Made by a program: the position numbers and the translations under genes
Shown: piece after piece, positions 41,458 to 50,715 of the stretch
How the letters are laid out: the number at the start of each line of letters is the position of its first letter
Numbering within the stretch: position 1 is the first letter of the stretch
The notes under the pieces: generated by a model
The model's input: only the letters and a program-made list of their open reading frames with translations
Database searches by the model: none
What the model was told of the DNA's origin: nothing
NCBI RefSeq assembly: GCF_011009555.1
Contig: NZ_QXHD01000004.1
Span: 3,424,284 to 3,486,714, forward strand
Direction: 5' to 3'
From: Adonisia turfae CCMR0081
Lineage (GTDB): Bacteria > Cyanobacteriota > Cyanobacteriia > Phormidesmidales > Phormidesmidaceae
Length of the DNA: 62,431 bases

Positions 41458-42015
41458 TTAATCGACCACATACTTCCAATTACTTAAAGATTTTCGCTTT
41501 CCAGCTTTCTTTGAGGTAGTTTTACGTTGACGTTTGGATGTCGTTTGGGAAGAGGGTGTAACTGCTGAAGATGTATTAACATCTCTAGTGCTATATTGCT
41601 TGTCTCTATATCCCAGCACATCAGCCATCAATTGCTGCTTAGAGCTAGTTCTCACACTATCAACAATTTTCTTTAGAAATTCTTGATCGGCATTTTCTTC
41701 AGTAATAAACTCTTGGTTGAGTTGGGATGAAAAGGCACCATTTTTGCGTGGGACATACTCCCTTTGAACATATATCTTCCAATTACCGTAGTGAACTTTT
41801 AAGGGCCGATGTTCATCATGGGACAAAATCGCCACCTTAGAGCGGACCTTGAGATAAAGTTCCCCCTGATGGGAAAATAAAGTAGCAATGCCTTTACTGA
41901 TGCGATGTGAATGCCCCGTAGACATGCCTTCTAGCAAGGTAAGATGGGGCAGTTCATCACCAAGAACATGTGAGGTTGGCAATAGAATGACATCTCCCTG
42001 GCGTATTGGTCTCAT
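41458..42015 (-). CDS. Small partner protein of the DUF6745 gene
   Basis: A 185-residue protein starting RPIRQGDVILLP, then LTLLEGMSTGHSHRI, ATLFSHQGELYLKV and LSHDEHRPLKVHYGNWKIYV QREY. The compact beta domain with GHSHR and HDEH histidines could bind metal. A long low-complexity Ser/Lys linker (~130-175) ends in NWKYVVD, a conserved C-terminal tag-like peptide. Similar small proteins accompany DUF6745 proteins. Function unknown. The 350-base gap upstream (42016-42367) shows no gene. Confidence 0.7.
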   Translation of the reverse strand: MRPIRQGDVILLPTSHVLGDELPHLTLLEGMSTGHSHRISKGIATLFSHQGELYLKVRSKVAILSHDEHRPLKVHYGNWKIYVQREYVPRKNGAFSSQLNQEFITEENADQEFLKKIVDSVRTSSKQQLMADVLGYRDKQYSTRDVNTSSAVTPSSQTTSKRQRKTTSKKAGKRKSLSNWKYVVD

Positions 42016-42367
42016 AAACCTATTCCTTGAGTCAAAATTTGATTGTTATCAACTCTATACAAAGATCAGCAGGAAACTAATGAGGCAGGGTGTATGAACT
42101 GAGCGCTATGTATTGTTAAAAATCTTACTGGAGTAAAGCTTTACGCAATTCATTTTGCCCATATATTACGGATATAAAAATCGAAAAAGTTTACATCAAT
42201 TCAGTATTTTCACTACCATTTTGAAGCTTGAGGCTTACATGATGCCAGTCCACAAGACTGATTTCATAAATGCTCCAATATTGATAAAGCTTTAATAAAG
42301 TCAACTTGGACCATACAAACCTGTTTTAGGCAACTTGCGACGTTTTATTACCAGCTCCTACTGGTGA

Positions 42368-43549
42368 TTACCAGCTCCCACTGGCTCCACCTCCTGAAGA
42401 ACGACCTCCCCCTCCTCCTGAAGAAGAACCTCCTCCAAACGAGCTACTGCTACTTGACTTTTGCTTTCTGGGAATCGTCACTGTGTAGGTATTCTCATAA
42501 GAACAATGCTGACATGTCTCAGTTACCCGAGCAGTTCCTGAAGAGGAATAAGTGGCTGGGCGAATTATATCTCGCCTAGATAAAAGAGTTTTGTAGCGAC
42601 ACCCTCTACAGGTTTTATACTGAGACAACAAACTACCATAGCGATTAATATTATGGCTTTGACAGCTAGGGCATTGCCAAACATCATAATCAACAGAACC
42701 TAGTTGTTCCTCCACATTTTGCCCTTGATCCAAATACTGATTGTCACTGTTCTCATCCAGACGCACCATATCAGCACCACAGTCCGGACAACGACGACGA
42801 CGGTAGCGTAAAAATTGCCTCATTATCAAACCAACACCACCCAAACCAGTCAGACCACCCCCCACTAACCAGTTCTTATGATTGCCATGGCCATCGTAAG
42901 AAGGCGCAGTGTCACGGCTGACGACAGGGCTACTTGACCGAGATGCTGCCGCTGGTGATGTTGTTGTTGTTGTCTCCTCAGGCTGAGTTACACGCCGGAT
43001 AATTGCTTCAGTCCCCTGCAAAATTCCACCACTGTAGTCGTCTTGCTTAAAGCGCGGCACCATGTACTCATCAATCACTGACTTCATTGCAGAGTCCAGA
43101 GATGTGCCGTAGCCAGAACCCACTTCTATCCTTACTTTTCGATCATTCACAGCCACCAACGTCAGAATGCCATTATTCTTTTCGGCATCACCAATGCCCC
43201 AGGTATTAAATAAGTTGGTAGCAAACGACTCAATCGTACTGTCCCCAGTCCCATAGTCCTGAATTGAATTAAGGGTAACAACCGTAGCTTCAATGCCATG
43301 GTTAGCCTCCAGGTTTGCCAACGATTGCCGAATGCTGATCGCATCCTCTGGGCGCATCAATTGAGCATAGTCGTTGAGGTATGGATCGCTGGCTGTGGGA
43401 TACCCCGTTTGAGCCCAGGATGGTAACACACTAAGATGAGAGAATAGAATGGTTGCGATCGCAACCACTGTCACTATCACCCCTCGCCGCATCCAATGCA
43501 CAGGCATGTTAGGTCTACTAAGCATAGTTACGATCACCTGAAGAGCCAT
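42368..43549 (-). CDS. TPM-domain (YgcG/Psb32-like) exported membrane protein
   Basis: 393 residues. A signal peptide lies at ~22-46 ending in SWAQ. The TPM domain at ~55-190 carries GIEATVVTLNSIQDYG, NNGILTLVAVNDRKVRIEVGSGYG and a DDYSGGI segment. A Ser/Thr linker and a single membrane span follow, then two zinc-ribbon-like CPDCGAD/CPSCQS and CRGCRY/CQHCSY pairs. The tail is GGGSSSGGGGGRSSGGG. A short tandem duplication lies at the 3' end just after the stop codon. The true start may be the Met before RRGVIVTV. Confidence 0.85.
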   Translation of the reverse strand: MALQVIVTMLSRPNMPVHWMRRGVIVTVVAIATILFSHLSVLPSWAQTGYPTASDPYLNDYAQLMRPEDAISIRQSLANLEANHGIEATVVTLNSIQDYGTGDSTIESFATNLFNTWGIGDAEKNNGILTLVAVNDRKVRIEVGSGYGTSLDSAMKSVIDEYMVPRFKQDDYSGGILQGTEAIIRRVTQPEETTTTTSPAAASRSSSPVVSRDTAPSYDGHGNHKNWLVGGGLTGLGGVGLIMRQFLRYRRRRCPDCGADMVRLDENSDNQYLDQGQNVEEQLGSVDYDVWQCPSCQSHNINRYGSLLSQYKTCRGCRYKTLLSRRDIIRPATYSSSGTARVTETCQHCSYENTYTVTIPRKQKSSSSSSFGGGSSSGGGGGRSSGGGASGSW

Positions 43550-43685
43550 TGTTATCTACAGACCTTCAGAATTATATTTCGGATTTTTCCATACAACAAC
43601 ATCAAGAAAATACCGGTTGCTGAAGAATACTGTACTCAGCAACCGGTGTTTTTATGACTGACTTGTTACAAAAGCGATGAATTCC

Positions 43686-44567
43686 CTAGAACGCAGGTAA
43701 AGCAGGCAACGGCTCTCCTAACCATTTCTGGGAAAAGTCATCTAATTGACCACCTAAACGCTTGTGATAGACAAATGTGTTCACCCATTGGAGTAAGTCA
43801 ACCTCACCACGACGTAGGCCGATGTGAGCGGGGGATTCTTTGATGATAAATTTGCCCTCAATAGTCTTGTCGGGGTTGTTCTTTGATAGCTCAGATGCAA
43901 CCACATTACCTGTGGCAATCATATCCACCTGACCAGAAATCAAGGACGATGCTGTCAGGCTGTTGTCAGCAAAGCGCTCTATCTGTACATCATCGCCCAC
44001 CGCATCGGTCAGTTCCAGATCCTCTAAAGTCCCCTGGGTCACCCCGACCTTATAACCACCTAAATCGTCAAATTCACCCACACCAGAAATCTCCGATGAG
44101 CCGTAAATTCCAGAGAAAAATGGAGCATAGGGAATGGAGAAGAAAATAGACTTAGCCCGCTCAGGATTAGCTCCCATACTGGAGATGACTAAATCCACCT
44201 TATTTGTTTGTAAAAAGGGAATCCGGTTATCACTGGTCACTGGCACCAGCTCTAGCTCAACGCCCAAATCTTCAGCAATCAAGTTGGCCACATCGATGTC
44301 ATAGCCTTCCAGATTACCGCTAGCATCCACAGAACCAAAGGGGGCAAAATCTTGGGGTACCGCAATTTTAATTGTCCCTGCTTCAATGATGCGGTCCAGA
44401 CTGGAAACAACAGCAGCATCGTCCTGAGCTGTCACACTGGGGGAGTTACCACCACCAGCACAGGCTACAGCAACCAACGAAAACACACAGGCGATCACTG
44501 CAATGGAGATGGTTTGCAGCCACCGTCTTGGGATAGAAAAACCCATGATTAAAGAATCCTCACTCAA
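43686..44567 (-). CDS. Polar amino-acid ABC transporter substrate-binding lipoprotein (SBP family 3)
   Basis: 293 residues with a signal peptide and lipobox VAVAC at ~34. The mature part is a family 3 binding protein: GTIKIAVPQDFAPFGSVDAS, GNLEGYDIDVANLIAEDLG, VDLVISSMGANPERAKSI and YKVGVTQGTLEDL. It would bind an amino acid in the periplasm and hand it to the two permeases encoded just upstream. No ATPase gene is adjacent, so a shared one must serve. Confidence 0.94.
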   Translation of the reverse strand: MSEDSLIMGFSIPRRWLQTISIAVIACVFSLVAVACAGGGNSPSVTAQDDAAVVSSLDRIIEAGTIKIAVPQDFAPFGSVDASGNLEGYDIDVANLIAEDLGVELELVPVTSDNRIPFLQTNKVDLVISSMGANPERAKSIFFSIPYAPFFSGIYGSSEISGVGEFDDLGGYKVGVTQGTLEDLELTDAVGDDVQIERFADNSLTASSLISGQVDMIATGNVVASELSKNNPDKTIEGKFIIKESPAHIGLRRGEVDLLQWVNTFVYHKRLGGQLDDFSQKWLGEPLPALPAF

Positions 44568-44651
44568 ATCCTTATGGGGCTAAGGAATGTACGATAGGCC
44601 CACCGTAGCAGGCTGAATAGCAATCACTGTATCCTGGGTTACTTTTTTATC

Positions 44652-45308
44652 TCAGTATGCTAAGGATTTCTCTAGTTTTCGGCTGGCAACAGAAATTGGA
44701 AAACAAATGCCGAAGTAAACAATGGCAGTAACCAAATATACAAAAAAGGGTTCGAAGGTCACATTTGTAATATTGGTAGCTGAACGGGCCAGTTCAACAA
44801 AGCCAATGGCAGAAGCGAGAGAGGTTCCTTTGATCACCTGTGCTAGAAAACCTACAGTGGGAGCAATGGAGCGACGGACAGCCTGGGGCAAAATCACTAA
44901 CCCTAACTGTTGACAGTAATTCATACTTAATGCCTTGGATGCCTCCCACTGGCCAGAGGGAATCGACTCCACCGAGCCGCGCCAGATGTCTCCCAGGAAG
45001 GCACTGGTAAAGGTAGTTAGGGCAAGCGTTGCAGACATCCAAGGACTAATGTCAATGCCCAAGATGCTGATGCCAAAGAACGCCAGTAAAAATTGAATGA
45101 GCAGGGGTGTGCCCTGAACAATTTCTAGATAGACCCAGCTGATGCCCTTAAGAGGGCGAAATGGAGAGATTCTCATCAGCATAAGGAGGAAACCAGCTAC
45201 TCCTCCACAAATAAACGCAATGGTGGATAACAGCAACGTCCAGCGGGCGGCCCATAATAGAGCAAAGACAATATCTAGGTGACTAAAATCTCTCATGTAA
45301 TCCCTCAA
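44652..45308 (-). CDS. Polar amino-acid ABC transporter permease (HisM/GlnP type)
   Basis: 218 residues with five predicted spans. WTLLLSTIAFICGGVAGFLL opens the transport domain, and VYLEIVQGTPLLIQFLLAFF carries the RGTP-like motif as QGTP. The EAA loop is GQWEASKALSMNYCQQLGLV. Its start overlaps the stop of the other permease (45305-45308), implying translational coupling and a heterodimer. Confidence 0.93.
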   Translation of the reverse strand: MRDYMRDFSHLDIVFALLWAARWTLLLSTIAFICGGVAGFLLMLMRISPFRPLKGISWVYLEIVQGTPLLIQFLLAFFGISILGIDISPWMSATLALTTFTSAFLGDIWRGSVESIPSGQWEASKALSMNYCQQLGLVILPQAVRRSIAPTVGFLAQVIKGTSLASAIGFVELARSATNITNVTFEPFFVYLVTAIVYFGICFPISVASRKLEKSLAY

Positions 45309-45976
45309 ATGTAGCGGGTGAAGGTGAAAAGGCGACGGTGACAGAGCTGAGCGACGAGTTTAAAGCTGAGGGCCAGCACTACATAAATCAGAGCCAGGGC
45401 AAAGTATACTTCAAAGTCTCGGAAGGTGCGCGATCGCAAAAAATTTCCCATAAACGTGAGCTCTTTAGCTGAAATTTGCGACACTACACTAGTTAGTAGC
45501 AATAGCAACACCATTTGGCTGGTGAGTGCCGGGTAAATATTGGCAATGGCGGGCTTAAGGATCACCAGACGAAAAATCTGCCATCTGTTTAACCCAAGGG
45601 ACATACCTGCCTCAATCTGGCTTTGCTCAATGGACTGAATGCCGGATCGAATGATCTCGGTGGAGTAGGCTCCAAAATTAATGGTAAGCGCCAGCAAAGC
45701 GGCCTGACTGCTGCCCAACCGTGGCCCCAAGCTAGAAATACCAAAGAAAATAAACAGCAGTTGCACCAGGAAGGGCGTATTGCGAATGGTCTCCACATAG
45801 GCAGCTGCTAACATACCAAAATAACGATTGTCAGAGGTACGGCAAAGGGCACCAACTATCCCTACCATTAACCCTAAAACAATGGCCAAAGCTGACAGCT
45901 GCAGGGTGAGGCCCACTCCTGCCAATAACAAATCCCAATTATCCCAAATGACTTGAAACTGAAACCGATAGGTCAT
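45305..45976 (-). CDS. Polar amino-acid ABC transporter permease (HisQ/GlnP type)
   Basis: 223 residues. GVGLTLQLSALAIVLGLMVG starts the domain, AYVETIRNTPFLVQLLFIFF is the RNTP motif, and IEAGMSLGLNRWQIFRLVIL is the EAA loop. First gene of the permease-permease-binding protein operon. It partners with the overlapping second permease. Confidence 0.93.
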   Translation of the reverse strand: MTYRFQFQVIWDNWDLLLAGVGLTLQLSALAIVLGLMVGIVGALCRTSDNRYFGMLAAAYVETIRNTPFLVQLLFIFFGISSLGPRLGSSQAALLALTINFGAYSTEIIRSGIQSIEQSQIEAGMSLGLNRWQIFRLVILKPAIANIYPALTSQMVLLLLLTSVVSQISAKELTFMGNFLRSRTFRDFEVYFALALIYVVLALSFKLVAQLCHRRLFTFTRYI

Positions 45977-45992
45977 TATTTATCTATGCATC

Positions 45993-46368
45993 CTAAGCTG
46001 TGACTGTTGCTACTTGCCAACCCAGAGTGCGGGCTCGCTCCTGGGCAATTTTAGGCACATCTGCAGCAATAAATTGTTCATGAAGGATCTGAACGCTAAG
46101 GAGATGATTGATCATGGCATCAATCTGTACTTGCTCGGCAACGGGTATACTCAGGTGACGACAATTTGCGGCAATGTACGTTATAGATCGAGACCGCTAC
46201 CCTCATCTTGATCTGCGGGTCGACCATGACGAGCAGCCCCTGGTTACCCTGCGCACTGCCTTTGAAGAGTCTTGCAAGGATTATTATCAGTCCTTCCGTC
46301 AAGCGATGCCTTCAGAACAGGCTCAGGTGTTACCCCTGGAAACACCCTGGTTAGATGAAGCAGTGTAA
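45993..46368. pseudogene. Gene remnants on both strands (one DUF1028-like)
   Basis: Plus strand 46174-46368 encodes VIDRDRYPHLDLRVDHDEQP and a helical tail that resembles the C-terminus of DUF1028 proteins, but the upstream part is missing. Minus strand 45993-46115 (open to about 46196) encodes NHLLSVQILHEQFIAADVPK then ARTLGWQVATVTA, which also has gene-like composition and ends 17 bases before the permease operon. At least one is probably the end of a deleted gene. Confidence 0.35.
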
Positions 46369-46371
46369 GTC

Positions 46372-48378
46372 TTATTTCACCACTAACGTTTTGACATAGC
46401 CTTCTAACTCAGGGCTAAACCGAGCGATAAAACCGCCGTCGGCACCATACAGTTCAATCGGTAGCTGGGTGCGCTTGCCAATATTGATCACCTCTTGCAA
46501 CAGCTGGTTGACTTCAACAATCATCTGATCAGAGGCCGGTACACTCACACGATTATTCGGATCGGCAATGGAGAAATCTGCCAATGCATCATAATCTTTG
46601 GCTAATTTGAGCTGTACTGCCCCCCGCTTCATCCCAAACTGACAAAACGTGGGCTTACAAATACTAGAGAAATCCTCTTTAGCCTTATCGAATCGAAGGG
46701 CTAAACGCAGATTTTCCTGAGCCTGAGACAGCGCCGGTTCATAGTTTTTTAAAAGGGTCTGACCATCGGCATAGCGTGACGTGCCCACCGGCACCCCCTT
46801 AACCTGGGTAATCGCATCGCGCCAGCCCAGCATAGCGAGGGTCCACTGTTCCTCTGATTCATATTGACGGGCCGTAGCTGCATAGCGCACAGCTTCGTTG
46901 TAAAACTGGTCGGCAGCCTGCTCCTGTTGATAGCGGGTACGCACCTTGGCTAAATCAGTCTCATAATTAGTTAACAGCTCATTCGCCTCCCCATGGGCCA
47001 TGGTGCCTCTGGGAATCTGTTTTAGTTGTTTAACAGATTTATTCCAAGAGTCTAACGCCGTTTTCCAAGCAGACATTGTATTGGCAATTTCCGCTTGGTC
47101 CTTAGCTAAAGAGGCCGTCAGCTGTGCCTGATTCAAGTTTTCTTCTGCCTGCTGCTCCGACGTCACCCGTCCTTCAATCGTAGTTAAGTTATTGCGGTAT
47201 TCCTGCAACTTTGGTGAAACAAACACCTCATAGATAGGGCTTCCGGCAGGAATCTCCTCTAGCTGGGCAATGGTTGCACGCCAGCGTTCTGCAATGCTTT
47301 CCCAATGGGCAATGGGGTGGGGTGGATTTTGACTTTCCTTGGCAGCGGTCAGGGCATTTTCCTGGGCGGCAGCCACTGCATTAAGCAGGTCAGCCTCACC
47401 CTGATAGTCATCCAATAACGCTTGCGCACTGGCATGATGCCTTGACCATGGGGGAATTGGCTTGAGGGTATTCACAGCGGTATTCAGCTGGTCCCCCATA
47501 TCCAGTACAGTTTGCGGAGTCGGCTGATCCTGCAAAGCGATTAAGGCAGCATCTCCTAAGGCTTGGGCTTGCTGGATGCGATCGCATCCAGCCATCACAC
47601 AGGGTCGACTTAACCCGTACCCCAAAGCGCCAAATACAGCTGCCATGCCAATACCCGCCGCCATCAAACCACGACTCACCGCAGGCGCATCCGCAACAGT
47701 CTCAGGTGTTTCATTCACAGCGACTGACGCCGCTTCTCCCACATCCTCTGAGATATCTTCTGGAGACTTCTCGTAAAACCCATCCAAATTTAAGAGTTCA
47801 TCGACTGATGGCTCATCGACCGGCAGGTCCCCCTCCATGGGGGGCAGTTCTTCACCAAATAATAATTCTTCTCCAGATAAAAACTCTTCCTCTGATAGAT
47901 CACCCGTTGCCTCATCCTCTCCGTCATCCTCCTCAAACAGGCTCTCAGAAGCTATTTCCGGCTGATTGTTCAACAAAGGTTCAAACACCTGATCGTCAAG
48001 CACCACATCATCCAACAATATGGGACCTGAACTATCTTGCAAGAGCCAATTAAACCGATGCACCGCAATGGGTTTCGCCATAAATGGCTGCTTTAAATAG
48101 ACTTTAATTGGAATGGGGTCTCCCGTTGCACCCAGATGCTCTGCTTCAACAGGCAACCCATCAATCTCCAACCGATGGCGGATCGAGGTTTCTACCTCCG
48201 CAAAGACATAGTTGACAGGCACTGTGTCCACATTAGGGCTTTCCACCAGCACCATAAGCTTGCCTCGGCTAACAGCACACTGTATCGCAACTGCTTCAGG
48301 GACCTCCGGTGAGCGACTTAAATCGTAAGTCAAATCAGCCGATAGGCGACTTAGAGTAAACGCCGACGCTAGACTCAT
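46372..48378 (-). CDS. Large single-span membrane protein with repeated helical units
   Basis: 668 residues. The cytoplasmic N-terminal domain (~1-130) has alternating strands. An acidic low-complexity stretch (EEDDGEDEATGDLSEEEF) is at ~150-225 and a membrane span at ~236-256. Four helical repeats follow, each with W..A...L..IP.G...Y..A..LL..Y (for example WRATIAQLEEIPAGSPIYEV and WRDAITQVKGVPVGTSRYAD). A beta-rich C-terminal domain closes it. Such repeats occur in cyanobacterial envelope proteins. Function unknown. Confidence 0.7.
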   Translation of the reverse strand: MSLASAFTLSRLSADLTYDLSRSPEVPEAVAIQCAVSRGKLMVLVESPNVDTVPVNYVFAEVETSIRHRLEIDGLPVEAEHLGATGDPIPIKVYLKQPFMAKPIAVHRFNWLLQDSSGPILLDDVVLDDQVFEPLLNNQPEIASESLFEEDDGEDEATGDLSEEEFLSGEELLFGEELPPMEGDLPVDEPSVDELLNLDGFYEKSPEDISEDVGEAASVAVNETPETVADAPAVSRGLMAAGIGMAAVFGALGYGLSRPCVMAGCDRIQQAQALGDAALIALQDQPTPQTVLDMGDQLNTAVNTLKPIPPWSRHHASAQALLDDYQGEADLLNAVAAAQENALTAAKESQNPPHPIAHWESIAERWRATIAQLEEIPAGSPIYEVFVSPKLQEYRNNLTTIEGRVTSEQQAEENLNQAQLTASLAKDQAEIANTMSAWKTALDSWNKSVKQLKQIPRGTMAHGEANELLTNYETDLAKVRTRYQQEQAADQFYNEAVRYAATARQYESEEQWTLAMLGWRDAITQVKGVPVGTSRYADGQTLLKNYEPALSQAQENLRLALRFDKAKEDFSSICKPTFCQFGMKRGAVQLKLAKDYDALADFSIADPNNRVSVPASDQMIVEVNQLLQEVINIGKRTQLPIELYGADGGFIARFSPELEGYVKTLVVK

Positions 48379-48624
48379 GCTCTACGCCTCCACAAAGTTA
48401 ACCAACAGGACAAGTGCCCTAATAAACAACTATTCACAACGCATCTATGATGCAATCATTAGGCCTTAGCTTACCCCCATAATTTCCTTGGGCTCAGAGG
48501 GGCAAGGGGGTATTAAAGCTATTGAATAGTGGCCTATTGTTTACGTTTTCGCAAGCCCTTTTCTTCTTTGTTCAGCATCCATTTGTAGAATCCTAATATC
48601 ATTGATGGCTCCATCGATTACCCC

Positions 48625-49344
48625 ATGAACGTTCTAATCGTTGAAGACGAAACTGACATAGCTGACCTGATTCAGCTGTACTTAACCAATGAGAGCTTCA
48701 CCACCGAAATCTGTAGCAGCGGCACAGCGGCCCTTGAACGTTTCCCTATTTTTCAACCAGACCTAATCATCTTGGATTTAATGATTCCCGGATTAGACGG
48801 CCTAGAAGTATGCGCCCGCATCCGTCAAACACCTGGCACCAAAGATCCCTACATCTTAATGTTGACAGCCAAAGGGGAAGAGTTGGATCGCATCATCGGC
48901 CTATCCACCGGAGCCGATGACTACATGGTCAAACCCTTTAGTCCCCGCGAGTTAGTTGCGCGGGTAAGAGCCTTATTACGCCGTAGTCTGCGTGGGGCAC
49001 CTGCCAGCCACACCTATCGAACCGCCCACTTTGCCATTGACTTTGATCAGCGCTCTGCACTGTACCAAGATTCAGAGCAAACTTCAGACTCCATTGCCCT
49101 TGACCTCACACCGCTAGAGTTTGACTTGCTCGCCACATTTTTGAGCTACCCTGGTCGCGTTTGGAACCGATCACAACTCATCGAAAAGCTCTGGGGAGAC
49201 AATTTTTTTGGCGATGAGCGGGTAGTCGATACCCACATTGCCCGTCTCCGTAAAAAAATTGAACCGAACCCGGCTCAGCCTACATTCATCAAAACCGTTG
49301 TCGGTGTCGGTTACCGGTTTGAAGATAACCATCAACGTTCTTAA
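48625..49344 (+). CDS. OmpR/PhoB-family response regulator
   Basis: 239 residues. The receiver domain has the acidic pair in VEDE, the phosphoacceptor Asp in LIILDLMIPG (~52), Thr in MLTAKG and Lys in VKPFSP. The C-terminal winged helix runs LTPLEFDLLATFLSYPGRVW to RVVDTHIARLRKKIE and VVGVGYRF. It precedes a histidine kinase gene by 74 bases. A self-complementary AT repeat (TTTTGAATTTTAAGTTTTGA..) fills the gap between them. Confidence 0.95.
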   Translation: MNVLIVEDETDIADLIQLYLTNESFTTEICSSGTAALERFPIFQPDLIILDLMIPGLDGLEVCARIRQTPGTKDPYILMLTAKGEELDRIIGLSTGADDYMVKPFSPRELVARVRALLRRSLRGAPASHTYRTAHFAIDFDQRSALYQDSEQTSDSIALDLTPLEFDLLATFLSYPGRVWNRSQLIEKLWGDNFFGDERVVDTHIARLRKKIEPNPAQPTFIKTVVGVGYRFEDNHQRS

Positions 49345-49418
49345 TTTTGAATTTTAAGTTTTGAGTTCAAGGCTCAATTCAAAATTCAAAACCCAAAATT
49401 CCCCATAGCCTTTAGTCC

Positions 49419-50537
49419 ATGGCCAAAGTCCCAACAAACATTAGCTTACGCACCAGATTGCTGCTGTCCCACCTGATTGTCATGGCAGTTGCAATCATCG
49501 CTTTGGCCGGTGTCAGCCGTCTGTCCACTCCCCGATACTTTGTGGTGACGCTTGAGCGTTTAGAAGGCCGGGGGATTCGTATTCAGCAGGTGCGCGGCCA
49601 AATTTTAGAAAGTTTCACCGATGCTTGGGCTCGGGGGATGGTCTGGTCAGTTCTCTTAGGAGGAGGAGCCGCTGGTGGTATTAGTTATTTGCTATCGCGA
49701 CGTATTATTCGTCCACTGACGCGGATGGAGGGAATTACCCAACGATTTGCCGCTGGAGACTGGGCAGCCCGCGTTCCTCCATCCGATATCCCAGAACTCC
49801 ATCAGCTTGGCCATAGCTTTAACCGCATGGCTAGCGAACTGGAACAAGTAGAGCAACAGCGACGGGACTTAGTCAGCGATTTATCCCATGAATTGCGGAC
49901 ACCGCTCACCATCCTCCGGGGCTACCTGGAAGCCCTGAGCGATCAAAAATTGCCTGCCACCCCTAAAACCTATGCAAAGCTCATGGGTGAAACCCAACGT
50001 CTGCAACGTCTCGTCGAAGATTTACAAGAACTCTCGAAACTAGAGGCAGGGTATCTACCCATTCAACGGCAATCCACCGATCTGACAGCCCTGACGGAGC
50101 AGGTCACCCAGCGTTTCCTCGATCAGCAGCTAGCATCAGACAAACCGCAAATTGTCGTAGATACGACTCCTGATTTACCCGCCGTTGAAGCTGACCCCGC
50201 CCGTACCGAACAGGTTCTCGTTAATTTACTGAGCAATGCTCTGAAATATACCGAAATTGGGCAAATTACTGTCAAAACCTGGCAAAATGAAAGTCAGGTT
50301 TGGCTCGCGGTCCAGGATACTGGCATAGGCATCGCTGCTGCTGATTTACCCCATGTTTTTGAACGTTTTTGGCGCGCCGACCGCTCCCGCAGTCGTGGTT
50401 CTGGTGGTACCGGTATTGGCCTCGCCATCTGCAAACGTCTAGTCGAACTACAGGGTGGCGAAATTTATGTCAGTAGTGAAGTCAATCGGGGCAGCACATT
50501 TGAATTTTGGTTACCCAAAGCTACGCAAACCCGCTAA
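49419..50537 (+). CDS. Sensor histidine kinase (HAMP-HisKA-HATPase)
   Basis: 372 residues. TM1 is at ~12-31 and TM2 at ~74-90, with a short extracytoplasmic loop. HAMP follows (RIIRPLTRMEGITQRFAAGD), then HisKA with [13 protein letters not shown] (His ~158). The HATPase carries NLLSNALKYT, DTGIGI and GTGIGLAI. The short sensor loop suggests sensing of the membrane or envelope. It is the cognate partner of the preceding regulator. Confidence 0.95.
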   Translation: MAKVPTNISLRTRLLLSHLIVMAVAIIALAGVSRLSTPRYFVVTLERLEGRGIRIQQVRGQILESFTDAWARGMVWSVLLGGGAAGGISYLLSRRIIRPLTRMEGITQRFAAGDWAARVPPSDIPELHQLGHSFNRMASELEQVEQQRRDLVSDLSHELRTPLTILRGYLEALSDQKLPATPKTYAKLMGETQRLQRLVEDLQELSKLEAGYLPIQRQSTDLTALTEQVTQRFLDQQLASDKPQIVVDTTPDLPAVEADPARTEQVLVNLLSNALKYTEIGQITVKTWQNESQVWLAVQDTGIGIAAADLPHVFERFWRADRSRSRGSGGTGIGLAICKRLVELQGGEIYVSSEVNRGSTFEFWLPKATQTR

Positions 50538-50715
50538 GTTTTGACGTAGATAGCCAACCCACCGATTACAATCCTTCAACCAATAGGCCATAATAATTAT
50601 TATCAATGACCGTGACTGCGGACACTCAATTGATGAGAGACTATTGCTAGCATCATGGTTTATCCAATTGAGCCCTTCTTAACCGCGGCTAGTAATCGTC
50701 CGCTTCATTTCGCTC

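Noticed and set aside
37700..42100. Complete diversity-generating retroelement
   Set aside because: No reverse transcriptase motifs and no second near-copy of the variable region in the window; only a target-like gene is reported.
46014..46302. Two short ORFs (65 and 60 codons) on opposite strands
   Set aside because: Composition is not gene-like compared with the alternative frames in the same stretch, which are reported as remnants.
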